From Vandiemenella viatica (taxonomy: Eukaryota; Arthropoda; Insecta; Orthoptera; Morabidae), in assembly GCA_031002005.1 (NCBI GenBank), contig JARYHS010008074.1, forward strand, positions 179,824,494 through 179,888,493: a DNA stretch of 64,000 nt, read 5' to 3'. Made by a program: the position numbers and the translations under genes. Numbering within the stretch: the stretch's first letter is position 1; each line of letters begins with the position of its first letter. This document shows, piece after piece, positions 48,390 to 60,894 of this stretch. The notes beneath the pieces are model-generated. The model ran no database searches and was not told where the DNA came from. It saw nothing but the letters and a program-made list of their open reading frames with translations.

Positions 48390-49300
48390 AGTAGCACACG
48401 AAAAGTACGGCGTATGTTGAATACCTTAAGAAATGTGTAGCAGTACAAAACAGCATGAAGTGAGATCAGCATATAACAACGCTGGAAAAGCTAATTCTAG
48501 ACTGCGTTCCATAGGCTAAATTTTGGAGAATTGTAACGTATCTATAACGGAAATGGAGTAAAAAACTCTTTTACTTCCTCATCTGGATAAATGTAGTGTC
48601 ATATTGGGTAGGTATGGCAAGGTGTTGATTAAAAATATCTAGAAACGGCAGAGATGTGCATCGTGTTTTGCGACCGGTTGCCACAGTTCTTATGAACATA
48701 TAAAAGAACTGATACGGAGATTGGGCTGGTATTCTCTGGCGGACAGACGGCGTAGTTTTAGCATCAATTTATTGAGTAAGATGCGAACTACTTCTCTCAT
48801 TTGTGCATGCACTATATACATCTCTCGCCAACAAACTTGAATCGCAGTGAAAGGTTAGATAAGTTCAGAGAAATAAAGTGTTGTATTCATGACTGTATAA
48901 ATTTTTTCATGTGTCATTAGTGACTGTAATGCGCAAAACAGAGATTAGTTTTGATGCAAAGTATCCACCGCCATACACAGTTCTTCGTGACTTGCAGGGT
49001 ATAGCTCTGGATGTAAACATGCTACAAATAGACACAACGTTTACTGAACAGCAATTTGCACCTGAGGCAACTTTGTGGTAGTACAATATGCTGACAACAC
49101 AGAACTATGTACTGAGTGAGGATGTAAAATGTGGAATAAAACACTGTTATGTTTATTTAGTACATACAATGCATTTGCGTGTTACTTTGAAATGTTTTCA
49201 TGGAACTGAGTCTCGAAACGACCTTTAAATCAGTTGGTTTCCGAGAAAAACTTTACCGGTTCCTTATCTTACAAACCTTGCACCCAGACTAGTGTACTTA
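48390..49300. other. No recognisable gene
   Basis: Nothing identified. Confidence 0.4.
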
Positions 49301-49640
49301 TTTTTTTTCAGTCTTCAGCCTCTCAACTGGTTTGATGCAGCCCTTCAACTCTTCAAACACTGATATAATCTCTTCATTTTAATATTGCCGCTACTGTCCT
49401 CAGTTATATCCTTAATATGATTAAATCTGTGTTTTTCTCTAAATTCTTCCTCTCGGCTTTTCTCTTAACTAAAACGTTAACCAGTACCTCCTGCGCTAAA
49501 CAGTAACCCATTATTCTGTCTGTTCTTGTGTGAGAACCTTCCAACAACTTCCTTCCGCTCCCATCTTTTCCAGAACGTGTTGACAACCTTTTAGAATACA
49601 TTTTTCATGCTTCTGTTTTCTTTCTTTCTGATATTCCTGA
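49301..49640 (-). repeat. Non-LTR retrotransposon 3' fragment
   Basis: TTTCAGTCTTCAGCCTCTCA and TGGTTTGATGCAGCCCTTCA are the antisense of the widespread insect element whose 3' end reads 'gctgcatcaaaccagt..gagactgaagac'. The 5' part is missing. Confidence 0.65.
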
Positions 49641-50084
49641 AGACCGAGTTTCAGTTGCATGAAGTGATAAGCTCAGTCGTCATAGTTTTAGACCTTAGTT
49701 CAAGGTCAATACCAAAAGTTTTCTCTTCCTGAAGAACGACTTGAATACATTTCCCAAGTACAGTACCGGGGGCGTCCCAAAATTGCGAGTGACATTGAAA
49801 CTGCCCAGTTTGAAACGACTAGAACTCAAAGACTATTGATCAGAGGACAATGGGGGGGGGGGTGAAAAAGTTTGACAGATAAAGCTGGAAAGGCACAAAT
49901 ATATTATCCGTCATCTCTCCCGCCTCCCACACGAGCGGCGACGGGGAACAATTGTCCAAGTAATGAAACAGCAATTGAGTGCAAGCTGAGTGGCACTAGA
50001 AACGCAAATAATAATAGTATAATAGTATTTATTATTATTTCGCATCAAATGGGTTACGATAGACCGTTTAAGACCATTTCAAAA

Positions 50085-50505
50085 TCGATAAAATTAAATT
50101 TTGATAAACTGCTACACTTTTGAAATAGAAACTGTCAAAGTACATGGTTAGTAAGTGGAAGCAGAACCAGCGAAATGCAAGTAGAATTGAAGCCGATTCC
50201 ATTTCAAAATGCGGAGAGGCGTCGGCTCTACCGAATGAATAGTCAGCAGAGCGATAGAAAGAGATGAAGTGGATCCAGGTGTCAATGACCGTCGAATCAG
50301 TACACTCCCAGTGTCATTAGAGAGTGGACCCTGCCGTCTGTCACGTGACTTGAAGAAAATATATTCCGGCGGACAACTGAAGATCAATAAAAGTAAATTT
50401 CGAAAACTTGTGACAGTTTGAAAGCTCAAATGTTAAAATAGATGGTAAGAAAGTGATAGCAGAATCAGTCGGATGAAGTCAGAATTGAAGCAAATCCCGG
50501 CTAAT
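50085..50505 (+). repeat. Degenerate direct duplication, period about 290
   Basis: 50085-50200 and 50380-50500 share, in order, 'aaatttt/cgat/aaaact', 'tggttagtaagtggaagcag' versus 'tggtaagaaagtgatagcag', and 'agaattgaagc'. Purpose unknown. Confidence 0.45.
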
Positions 50506-51049
50506 TGATTGAGCAAGGAAACGATTTCAGGCACAGGGTAGTGAGAAGATTCTCTTTTTTAGGCAAGAGTGTCAGGGATTGGTTACCAAAGGAAATGATG
50601 AATAACATATCGAAAACGTTAAAAGAATTTAAAGTGAAAATTTGTAGAGGGTAAATGTAGTGGTAGGTGGGCCTAGGTGCAGGATAGGGGGAAGATGGGT
50701 GTGTAGGGAAATTGCCACCAGAGCGTGTGCTCCATTGCAATTAAATTAAATTAAATGACTGAGAGAAAGCGGGACCACGGTGCAGGGAAACTGTCTGCAA
50801 TGGACGTGGACTTCCCAGACGGACACAGTGGTAACACAATCGATCAACCTTTGTTTCTTTTTACTTCAGTAAACCTCTTTTAAAACACGTAATGTAGCAG
50901 TTAAGTGCTGATTAAGTTTTTGTTGCGTACCTAAATAAAATGTTAAATTAAAAACAATATTTTTTGTTTTGTATTTGGCTAAAAAAAAACTTATTCACGT
51001 TAACGCTTATAGTAGTATCTCTGATTACTACCTATTACCTACTCTCAAT

Positions 51050-51660
51050 TTATGCTAATGTTACTCCGCTTTTGAGTCTTGCTTCACAATCAGTCGTATT
51101 TTAAATTCATACATAACAGAATTCTCTAACGTCTTGTACTACATCTGATCCTATTTTCATATTTACTATTATTATTGTGGATATTCCAGTTATGCTTCAA
51201 GACTTTTGTCTTTCTTCGTTTTTATTTAGACAAAATTCTTCTCCCAGTATGTTGTTCTTACCCTCCAGTAATAATTTCTCATTGGCAGTGTCCTTATTCT
51301 TGTTAGCTAATGGATCAATAACAGCACTAATATATTGAATTTAAATTATTTTTGTTATAAGCTTAATGCTACACGATATTTTGCTTTCACTACCTTGACT
51401 GCTTTCTGTAAATACAGATTAAACATTGATGGGAGCAAACCACAATCGTACTTACTCATTTTTTTACGGCTGTTTGTGTTTCATAGCTACATACCTTTGT
51501 TGCAGCTTCTTGATTCTTACGTAAAGGACAGATTATTCTTCTGGACCGATATTTTAGACAAATTTCGACATTTTGTCATATCCAGCATAATCCTGAGCTT
51601 TTACTGTGTCCATAGACGCTATAATATTGTCGTTGTTTTACTTTATTCGGCCTGCTAATA
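51050..51660 (-). repeat. Possible fragment of the same non-LTR family as 55757-56430
   Basis: ACTACATCTGATCCTATTTT at about 51139 matches ATTACATCCGATCCTATTTT at 56322. The following pyrimidine-rich antisense text is similar in kind. No coding frame survives. Confidence 0.45.
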
Positions 51661-52149
51661 TTAGACGCTAATCTGAGCTACATGATTGCTTCTCTCGTAC
51701 CCTAGTTAGTCCAAGGCTCGAAGTGATCGTGAGATATATAATTAACTACAAACCTACACATTTTCCACCTGACTCGTCGAAATCACTCTTCCACTGTATT
51801 TCTTGATATATTGCCTTTAATTTGGTATTACAATCATTGCATATAACACTGAAAAATATTCTGCGACTCTATTAATACGTTTGGACTATAGCAGAAAAAA
51901 AAATATACCTTCACAAAAAAAAGAACCATCTAGGAGATATGGTCTGATTAAATATAACTTAACACACAAACACCCTATCAACGGATATGTAAATCATTAG
52001 GGTTGCAATTCTCTGCGGCTGGTAGAACGTCCACCAGAGTGCTTCAGTGTTATTCATGTTTAATGTTATTGCCAGACCTGGTACGAGTAGTAAATACTGT
52101 ATACGGGGTGTCAGCAGTGCCAGATGGTTAATGATCACTATGAAGGACA

Positions 52150-53467
52150 CTGAGATGCCACATAACAGTGCGAGACAGCGTTATCAGCACCTGACAAAGT
52201 CTGAAAGAGCCGGTCTCGGTAGCGTAGGCGCCAGAGTACTGGCTCCACGTGCGGAGGGTCGCCGGTTCGAGACCTGCCGAGAGCATGGGTGTTTAAGCGT
52301 TGTATGTGAGTGTGCCTGTGGTGTCCATCCTGTGGTGTGTCTAGAATTACTTGAAAGATAATATATACATTGGAGAAACTGAAAAACATTGGATGAACTA
52401 AACTCAGACTTGAGCTGGCTGTATGAACTAAGAGAAGCCAAATGCCATTTCAAAATAATTAAAAAAATAAAAAAATAAAAAACTGAAAGAGGTCTCATTG
52501 TGGGTCTCCATTTGGCCGGATGGTCGAATCACTCAGTATCCAGATTTATGCGCTATTAGGATGTAATAGTGGCCCCATGTTTGATGCATGGTAACGTGAC
52601 GGCAGGTATACTCGTCGCCAAGTTTCCGGTCAACCAATCCTGACCACCACAAAGGCGGTTCGCTGAATTGTGCCAAGCACATCGTAACTCCTTCACATCA
52701 GCACCTGCACGTGCCATCCGAGAACAAGTATTGTACTCCAACATACTCGCACTAATGGACGGATACTAATAGCAGCCGGACTATTGAATTATCGTCCCAT
52801 GCATATGTTGGCCTAAGACCACAATACAAATGACTGCATTTAGAGTGTAGGCTTGGCCGGGTAGCATGGATTGCAGATGAATGGTGTCGCATTTTATTCA
52901 GTGATAAATCACAGTTCTGCACTACATCTGATGACCATCATCGGCGAGTAGGGTGGAGTCCTGAGGAAGAGTCCCATTCATCCAATGATTTGGAAAGACA
53001 CAGGTGTCGGCTGGTGGTAATTGAGGGAACTCAGTCGGCACAACGGTACTTCACGGACATGTCTGCACACGGTGCGTGTCTCTGCGTGCTATTGAGGAAC
53101 TCCCATGTGTATCAAGATCCCCAGATCAATCACCGATAGAACATGTTTGGGGCCAGCTCTGACGTCAACTCCGTCCCAGTACCAGACTCCAGGATATCAA
53201 GCACCAGATGCAATAATCGTTGGCTAGCTTGCCTCAGGAGAGGTTGCAACGGGTTTATGCAACCTTCTTAGGCAAATCTGTTCATAACTCCAGTTCAGAG
53301 GAGGTACAACGTCATACTGTTAAGTGGGCTCATACTGCCAAGTTCTTTCTAAATTTGACTCGATTTTGTAATCACTGAAATAACATCACATACACTCTCA
53401 ACCCGTGAAGTTTCTTATCCTTCTCCATTTCTGAGTACGTCACTTCCTTTTCTATGGCAGCGTATGT
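52150..53467 (+). pseudogene. Decayed Tc1-like element interrupted by a SINE
   Basis: Plus-strand transposase traces lie on both sides of the SINE: SARQRYQHLTKSE before it, then ERGLIVGLHLAGWSNHSVSR after it (52487 on), completing one helix-turn-helix segment. Further along come FSDKSQF (first catalytic region, about 52895) and SPIEHVWGQL (Glu region, about 53130). Numerous stops and frameshifts. The right end probably lies near 53467; the left end is uncertain. Confidence 0.75.
52210..52482 (+). repeat. tRNA-derived SINE, family C, inserted in the Tc1-like element
   Basis: 273 bases with head CCGGTCTCGGTAGCGTAGGC, box B GCCGGTTCGAGACC, and an A-rich tail. It is flanked by an exact 9-base direct repeat CTGAAAGAG (52201-52209 and 52483-52491) that is itself transposase coding sequence. 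Confidence 0.9.
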
Positions 53468-53484
53468 AAATAAACATGAAATTA

Positions 53485-55121
53485 CACTGGTGTACAAAAA
53501 TTAAGGACGAAACATATACCATATTTAATACTCATTGGAAATGGATGAAAGAGGGAATCATATTGCCAGAGGTCTCTCGTATTTATACAGAAAGTTGAAC
53601 CTCACATGGCATGAGATCAGCGAGATTATGGCGCCAAATGTTTCTGACCCCGCCACACGAGGCAGCTGAATAAATATGACAAGATATTGTTTATCAATTA
53701 ACGAGCTGTTCAGTACACTGTGGTGGTGTTGTTCATTGCAACATGGCCCGGAGATAACATTTGGATGACTTCACCCAGGGAAGAATCATCTCGAAATTGA
53801 AAGAAAAACGAAGTGCAAAGAGCGTATCCCAGAGTTTGGCTTTGCTCGCAGCACCGTTTCACTTACGAGGGAAGCGTTCAAAACCACAGGTACTGCTTTA
53901 CGAAGGAGAGGAGGTGGTCGACCTCGGTCAACTACAGCTGCAGATTGTGCAAAATGTCAGAAGGGACCATGTCAAACAGCGGGTGCAGTTGTAACCATGT
54001 TTAACAGGACTGCAATGCACGTAATCTCACGTTCTACAGAGGCATGGCGTCTGCATGTGGTTAGTCTCTTTACCCAACGACCATTACGTTGTGTTCCATT
54101 GTCATCGGCTTTAACGTTTGCGATGGTGCCAAGACAATCAGGACTGAACCGACGAGGAATGGGGTCGCGTGATCTTCTTAGACGAGAGCAGATTCAGTCT
54201 GTGTAGTGATTCTGGACGTACTCTCGTCTGAAGAGAGTTGGGAGCACGTAATGCACCCAGGAATATTGTCTAACGTGATCTTTTTGGTGGTCCAAGTGTT
54301 ATGGTGTAGGGAGGCATAATGTTGCATAGGCGCGAGGACCATCAAATGTTTGAACGTGGCACACGGTCCGGTCAACGTTACTGTAACACTGTTCCCGAGC
54401 ACGTGTGAAATGCAATGGGGAGATGTATTGCAGCACGCCCACATGTAACTCTTTGCAGAGCATGCATCTCTATCCGTGGTGATAACAAACTGTTTTAAGA
54501 ACCATGTCACTTCTGATTGTTATGTCGAGGGTACTATCATTAGGGAGCGTCCATAAACCACGTAGCTTCATTTTGGTCCCCTGTGTACCCTACCTCAACC
54601 TCACTCCCTCGTAGCCCGACGTGGCTTTTGCCCCTCCCCCCCCCCACGTACCAGGTAGCTTTTTTCCCTTTTGATTCCAGAAGACATTTTGTACTTGTTT
54701 TCTCTTGTCAGACTACTGTAAATTACATACGGAGATAATTAAAATGAAATAAATAATCACATGCTGTTGTGTGTTCTGTTCCTGATTTTAATTGTGAAAA
54801 ATGATATGAATAGAAAGCTACGTGGCCTGGCGCGGAACCTCCATCCCTTCCAGTAGCCTTCCAACGAACCCCCCCCCCCTTTCCCAGACCAAGCCACGTA
54901 GTTTATGGACGCTCCCTTACTCATAGTGACTTCAGTGTAACTTAGGGTCCCTGTATAATAGTGTCACTTCTGTTCGTATGATCGCATTTTTCTTTCAGTT
55001 GCCAACTACACCATATTGTAGCAGTTCTTTCTATGTACGGTTCAAGTTTCGTAGAGCTATGTTACTCTTCACTGACACAGCATGCAAACGTTTATTCGTC
55101 CTTACGTTTTGCACACCAGTG
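53485..55121 (+). mobile_element. Decayed Tc1-like element interrupted by a MITE
   Basis: Inverted ends CACTGGTGTACAAAAATTAA (left) and CACTGGTGTGCAAAACGTAA (right, complement) next to TA at 53483-53484 and 55122-55123. Transposase remnants start at 53761 (MDDFTQGRIISKLKEKRSAK). Later come FLDESRFSLCSDSGRTLV and GGPSVMV/GGIML pieces around 54170-54320, where Trp codons have become stops. The part after the MITE is short, so the C-terminal coding region is mostly lost. Confidence 0.82.
54543..54916. mobile_element. MITE, PIF/Harbinger-like
   Basis: Inverted ends GGGAGCGTCCATAAACCACG (left) and GGGAGCGTCCATAAACTACG (right, complement), with TTA on each side (54540-54542 and 54917-54919). A 3-base TWA-type duplication and ends starting GGG fit PIF/Harbinger; that class is inference. 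Contains C-rich runs and no gene. Confidence 0.75.
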
Positions 55122-55756
55122 TATATTTGCATTGCTAACTGAAACAGATTATAATTACTTTCTTTTTACACTTAGTTTATCTGGTTCAGAATCAGCCTTG
55201 GTTGATGTGGATGTAGCCACGGGCAGAATCTAGTTCAATGGATTGGTTAAATTTCTTCCGTACCTTGCTCTGCGCTGACAACTATTTCAATAACAGTGCA
55301 TACGCACACGATTAAATGAACTCGTCGTTGCTTCGGTAAATTACATCAGCAGAGTGGCAGTTGGAGACGTCAGGCGTTAATGGCAACTGCCTTACGAGGC
55401 CAAGCGTGGTCTGCGGTTACGGTGTCAGGTGATCACTGGTAGCTTTTCCGCAGTCGCCACTTCAAGTTTTGCGAATAATTCTTCTGTGAGATTACAATTT
55501 TAAAACGTTCAACATAATCCCTCCAAAAATTATTTGTCTTTAAACAGTAGTCACACAGATGTATTAAACTGGAATAAAAGTGACCCTATATTGCACATAA
55601 AGCATTTCAAGCCGATTCTGGAAGCTAGTTGTATACTAAAGGACGGAAAGTGGGCAGTAGTAGCACTAGCTCAGAACGAATGAGATACAGATATGGATGA
55701 GAATTATAGACCGATTAATACGATCACAATGGCAGACAAATTGATTAGAAGCCTGT
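55122..55756. other. No recognisable gene
   Basis: Nothing identified. Confidence 0.4.
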
Positions 55757-56430
55757 TTTTTTTTATTCTCTCATTAGTCTCTCGATTGGTTTGATGCAAT
55801 CCTCCATCTGTTTCTACACTGTACTAATTTCTTCATCTCTGCTTACTACTTACAAACTACGTCTTCAATTATCTGCTTAAAATATTCTAATCTTTGTATG
55901 CCTCTACAGTTCTTACCTTTTGCTGTTCCCTCTACTAACAAATTAACCAATTTGATGCACCAACCTGTATCGTGTAACTGTCTTCTGCAAAACTCTTCCA
56001 CAAACTTTTATCGAGAAATCACTTTCATTTCTTACTTTACCTTACTCTCAATTTTTAGCATCTTTCCATAGCACAACATTTCAAATGCTACAATTTTCCA
56101 TCTTTCCGGTATTCCTAAAGTTCATGTTTCGCTGCCATAAACTGCTGTACACCACGTGTAGAGTTTTGAAATGTTCTTTCTTGTTCCTAGAACAATATTT
56201 GAAACTAAAAGATTTCTTTTTTTCAAGAAGGCTCTTAAATTCATGTTTCTAAATTCATTCCTGCTTCTACCATCAATTATAATTTTACTTCCTAATTAAC
56301 AGAATTCACTTACTTCTCCTATTACATCCGATCCTATTTTACATTTAATCTATAGTTACTGCCATCATTTCTGCGATACTTCATCTACTTGTCTTGCTTT
56401 AATTTGTACTCGTATTTTAGTCCAAAATCA
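55757..56430 (-). repeat. Non-LTR retrotransposon 3' fragment, longer copy
   Basis: Starts TTAGTCTCTCGATTGGTTTG after a T run, the antisense of the 3' end also seen at 49301. It continues through the 'ctacagttcttaccttttgctgttccctctac' region usual for this family. It ends where the next transposon gene begins. Confidence 0.65.
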
Positions 56431-56435
56431 TCGCC

Positions 56436-58785
56436 CGGTGACTGGAGACTGTTCATTGATTCATCTAAAAGAAACCTGAAGGCAGTTCTGCTGCACAGTG
56501 GTAACAAGTATGCCTCAATACGTGTCGGCCATTCTGTGCACCTGAAGGAAATATATAACAACATGAAGGATCTTCTTACTACCATTCATTATGAGGATTG
56601 CAATTGGAAGTGCGTAGTGATTTGAAAATGTTGGTATACTACTAGGACAACAATCAGGCTATACCAGGTTTCCCTGTTTCATCTGTAAATGGGACAGCCG
56701 GGCTCATGGCGAACATTGGGAGCAAAAACATGGCCCCGACGGTCGGAGTTGGTTCCAGGAGACAAAAATATCAAGTGTTACCGTCTAGTGCAGCGGTTCC
56801 CAGCCTTTATTGCTACACGACCCACTTTTAAGTAAAAAAATTTTCGCGACCCACCTAATATGAGAGTCTATCTAATATCAGAATGTGAACTGTTCTATGA
56901 CCTCGATACGCTCTCGACTATACTATCCTACGAAAAGGAAAATTTTCGTACAAAGGATGTACTATCAACAAAAACAAAAACCGATAATACATAAAACAAC
57001 AAACATATTATACACCGGGAGGCGACTGCACAGACCATCACTTCATCAAGTTAACTGCGGAAATTCCATGATTAGAAGTAACTCGAGCAGCTTATTAAAA
57101 TGCAACTGGTCTACCAAGTCGCTTTTTGGTGGAAACCACTTGCAGAGCCGATTTTAGTAGTTAATTGGTAGGTTTATCATTGTGTTTTACGGCACCAAAA
57201 TATATGAAAATATGGAAGACTTGGAGCAGGAAAACACAATGGTAAATTTACCAGTCAACCACTAAAACGGGATTTGCAGGTGTTTTCCTCCTAGATATGA
57301 CTTGGCACATCAGTGACATTTTCCTGATTTGCTATTAACAAGGATAATTGTTTGTTGGGCTGACACTGACTTTTCCACTGTGGATTTGGTAGAAAGGTAA
57401 TATCGTTTTTTATTTTGAAAGAATTCAAGAGGCTTATACGTGTACTCATGATGCTTGGTTGACAAATGTCTTTCAAGTTTTGATGGCTTCGTGCTTTCAT
57501 TGAACAAATTTTCACAACAAATCACGCACCGAGATATTGGCTCCTGGCTCCTCTTCAGTACCCGAAAACACAAACCCGTATTTCAAATAATCCGGTTTAT
57601 ACTTTCGCAGATACGTCTTTTGCTTTTCTCTCTGCCTGCATTGTAATTACATATACTTGGTTGTGGTTCAGTAACATTTTCAAACCTGTTATTACTTGCC
57701 GTGAAGGTTGAAGTTTGCTCACCATTTGACGGCACGATCCAGTCCTCAACAAACTTTCCATAATAACATTAAATCTACTTTCAATCAAAACAAAACGTAA
57801 ACAACAACTCACTCTCACAAGCAGAGAAAAATTGTTTCGATCAAAGACATTGATTTTGATTCAAGCATTAACAAGAAAATGACAATCAGAGAAGTATTGT
57901 ATGCGCGCACATCTCCACTCTAGAGCGGGGCGGGAGAAGGCGTGTTCAGGGTTGCCATAACGATTGCGCAATTGCTGCCGTTGCTATATCTCACAACACG
58001 ATTATTGCATAATACCAACTGACTGTTTAAGAAAACTTTTTTTTCACACAAAATTTGAATTGTAAAATATCGTGTTATTTTTTTAAATAGATGTAATAAA
58101 AGATGTATTTTTTGCGGCGAAAACGTCGATTGTTCTGCGACCCACCAAAACACACGCCGCGACCCACCAGTGGGTCGCGTCCCATATGTTGGGAACCACT
58201 GGTCTAGTGGAAACAGACAGAATACTCTTGCCACTACTGCGCCTCAATCGGGGCATAATGAAGCAATTTGTCAAGGCTTTACCTAAGTTTGGCAACTGTT
58301 TCAGAGATCTATGTAACAAGTCCTCCAACCTTTCAGATGCTAAGTTGAATGAGGGCACGTTAACTGGTCTCGATTTTCTGAAACTATGGCTAGATCAAGA
58401 TTTCCTTCACTCACCGAATGCTCTGATGCGTGGACTGCCTTTAAGAGTATGGTTCAAAACTTCCTGGGAAGCAATCGTAGCCTTGAGTGTATTGACATAT
58501 TTGAAAACATGCTGACGACACTGAAAATGTTGGGTTGCTAAATGAATTTGAAGTTACATTTTTTACATTCGCACCTTGACTTTTTTCCTCCAAACCTGGG
58601 TTCTGTTAGTGAGGAAGAGGGGGAAATATTCCATCAGGATATCAAGGACATGGAACGACGATACCAGGGAACTTGGGATGTTCGGGTGATGGACGACTAC
58701 TGCTGGATGCTTCATCGTGAGCACACGGAAAGTGCCCCATAAGAGGAAAAGCAGGGACCACGCTATGACAACTGAGACAGCACGG
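56436..58785 (+). pseudogene. Decayed transposon-associated gene split by an hAT insertion
   Basis: The plus-strand frame opens with GDWRLFIDSSKRNLKAVLLH, NGNK-like SGNKYASI and VGHSVHLKEIY, then GYTRFPCFICKWDSRAHGEH after a frameshift. It resumes past the hAT element with MKQFVKALPKFGNCFRDLCN and LSDAKLNEG. It closes with HFLHSHLDFFPPNLG, EEEGEIFHQDIKDMERRYQG and WDVRVMDDYCWMLHRE. I recognise this order from abundant uncharacterised insect proteins that behave like mobile elements, but I cannot name the transposon class. Frameshifts and stops make it dead. Confidence 0.7.
56791..58201 (-). mobile_element. hAT element, internally deleted, BED-finger remnant
   Basis: 1411 bases flanked by an exact 8-base direct repeat GTCTAGTG (56783-56790 and 58202-58209). 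Inverted ends CAGCGGTTCCCAGCC and CAGTGGTTCCCAACA fit hAT, with GCGACCCACC repeated near both ends as in SPIN-like members. The minus-strand remnant CVICCENLFNESTKPSKLER followed by HLSTKH (57530-57440) is a BED-type zinc finger as found at the N-terminus of ZBED/Buster-like hAT transposases. The catalytic part is absent. Confidence 0.88.
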
Positions 58786-60289
58786 AATGAAGAGGTTAAT
58801 GCATGTTTTGTACCACATTCTCTGTATGCATCTGTTCACTTTAGTTTTTCGTTGATGCATAATGTACTAAATCAGTTCTGATGGAAATAAGAGGATTCAA
58901 TAAACACGCTCCTAAACTTAGTAGATAAGTTTGAGGGAATATCGTTTAGTATAATGAAAACAGAAAGGATACTAGAACAGAGCTCTATTTGATGAAGCAT
59001 TTTCATTGAGTTTTGAATAAAGAAGACTGCGTTTGTTATCCCATGTATAAATTAAACAATTTACCTTTCAGTTCCACACTATCAAAATTTCTCAATAACA
59101 ATTCTTGATTAATACAATCAAGAGTTTTGCAAGATGACTTGCCGTATTATCCTAATTAAAAAAAAATAAAAAATCTGTATACTTAACTTTTTTAGTGCTC
59201 ATACAATAGATACATATATTTTTAGGTTGATTTCAACACCCATTTTCTCGGCATTTACACAACAGACGCAGGTATATATATTGTCCTTCTTGTTTTTAGT
59301 CTGACGGACCCAGATGGAGAATCTAACCAACATAAACGATATTAGATTTTCCACTTTTTTGTCATGTCCTTATGTTCTTTACTTTCTGCATGACTCTTGA
59401 GCCGTACACACCGCACAAGTGCGGATGGTAATAATTATGATTGAAAGGTTTACGGCTATTATGACAGTTTTATTCCCTGTTGAACATACCAATCGTCAGA
59501 AATAAAACCCAATGAGGTATTAGTAGGGATAATAAATCTTTGCCAGCAGTCAGACTGCTGCACGTCAGTTTTTATACGTGCAAATTAATGGAACAACGTT
59601 CCAGTCATGAATAAGAAGATATATGCATAGCGCATAACTTGTTTTCAAGCTAGGCTAGTTTAAGCCACAAGTAGAGCCATTCTCTTAACAGTTATCGACG
59701 CATATCATAACTATGCTATACAGTCCACACCATGTGGAGTTAAAGCTTTTACTTTGTATGGTCACTTGAAAAAAGTTTTAAAAAAAGGAAGAAATCAGAA
59801 ACCTAGATTTAGAAACGTGACGAAACTGTGAAGCAAAGATTTATTGCATTGCTTGTTTATCGAGAACTGTAAAATTATTCATTTTTGCTGTGTGATTTCC
59901 TTATTTGGTTATGTCAATACGTTTTGAACGAAATTGCACAGAAAAGAACGCGTAATATTTGAATATTTGATGGTTCCATTCCTTCTGCTTCAATTCATTT
60001 TCTTGTTAACTTATCAATTTTCATGCCTTTAAGAGACAGCAGTTAAGTGTGTTTAACAGTTGTGGTGAGATATTATCTAGTAATTTGATATGTTTTTAGC
60101 GTCATGTTGTGTAACGGTAAACACATGTCTTTCTTTCTAGCTATTTAAAAACAACGTGTGCACAATAATAAATTTAACATTTTTGTTTTTATCTGAAACT
60201 GAAATTTATCTGAAGATTTTAATCTTCAAATCATACAATTCAGGAACAAAATAAATGTAGAAGGAACGATACAATAAAATAGAGTTTGC
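58786..60289. other. AT-rich sequence, nothing recognised
   Basis: No gene or repeat structure identified. Confidence 0.4.
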
Positions 60290-60292
60290 GGT

Positions 60293-60500
60293 CGGGGGAC
60301 ACGGGCTGATGGATGAGAGGTATAGTTCAGCTTGAACGTTCGGGACGTCCTGGGTTCGCTTCCCGGTTCAAGAGTAGAGATTTCATTTACAAAATCGCTC
60401 CAGATGATTGGTTGAATAGTTCCTTAACAAAAGATATGAAGGATTTCCGTCATGTAGCCTTCTGAAAATCGTTTCTGGAGCGCACTGTCGAGCAGCCTAA
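60293..60500 (+). repeat. Divergent tRNA-derived SINE, family A-like
   Basis: GTATAGTTCAGCTTGAACG and box B CTGGGTTCGCTTCCC, followed by a body (AAATCGCTCCAGATGATTGG) that parallels family A's 'AAATCACTCCAGGCGAATGC'. Confidence 0.55.
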
Positions 60501-60894
60501 GGGAACTCAAATAATAATTGAACTTTCAGTCAGTTAAATTTTCCAAGTTTCTTTTGAAATTATGGTCACAAACTTGATAAGGTACAATTACAATACAGAT
60601 AAGAGGTAATTAATTTAGGAATATGCTAACATAAGAATGAGAGAGGAAGAAAATTTTATTGTTTTAAGTATCGAGGCACTAGAGCATATAGAATTAAGTA
60701 CAGTTGCTACACTGCTCTTAATCTAAGCGATACCTTGTGGTAGAAGAAGCAGATTAGTTGACCATTTCTGAACTTTCCATACTTGGAACTCTTGAGGACC
60801 CATTGAACATCGAATTAGGGGAATATTCTTTGCTGATCATGATTAAATGTTTCAGAACTCCACGCTCATAGTACTCTTCCGACATTTTTACGAG
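60501..60894. other. No recognisable gene
   Basis: Nothing identified. Confidence 0.4.

Noticed and set aside
47065..48472. Open frames of up to 463 codons across the right gap
   Set aside because: Artefact of N runs; real flanking codons are SINE sequence.
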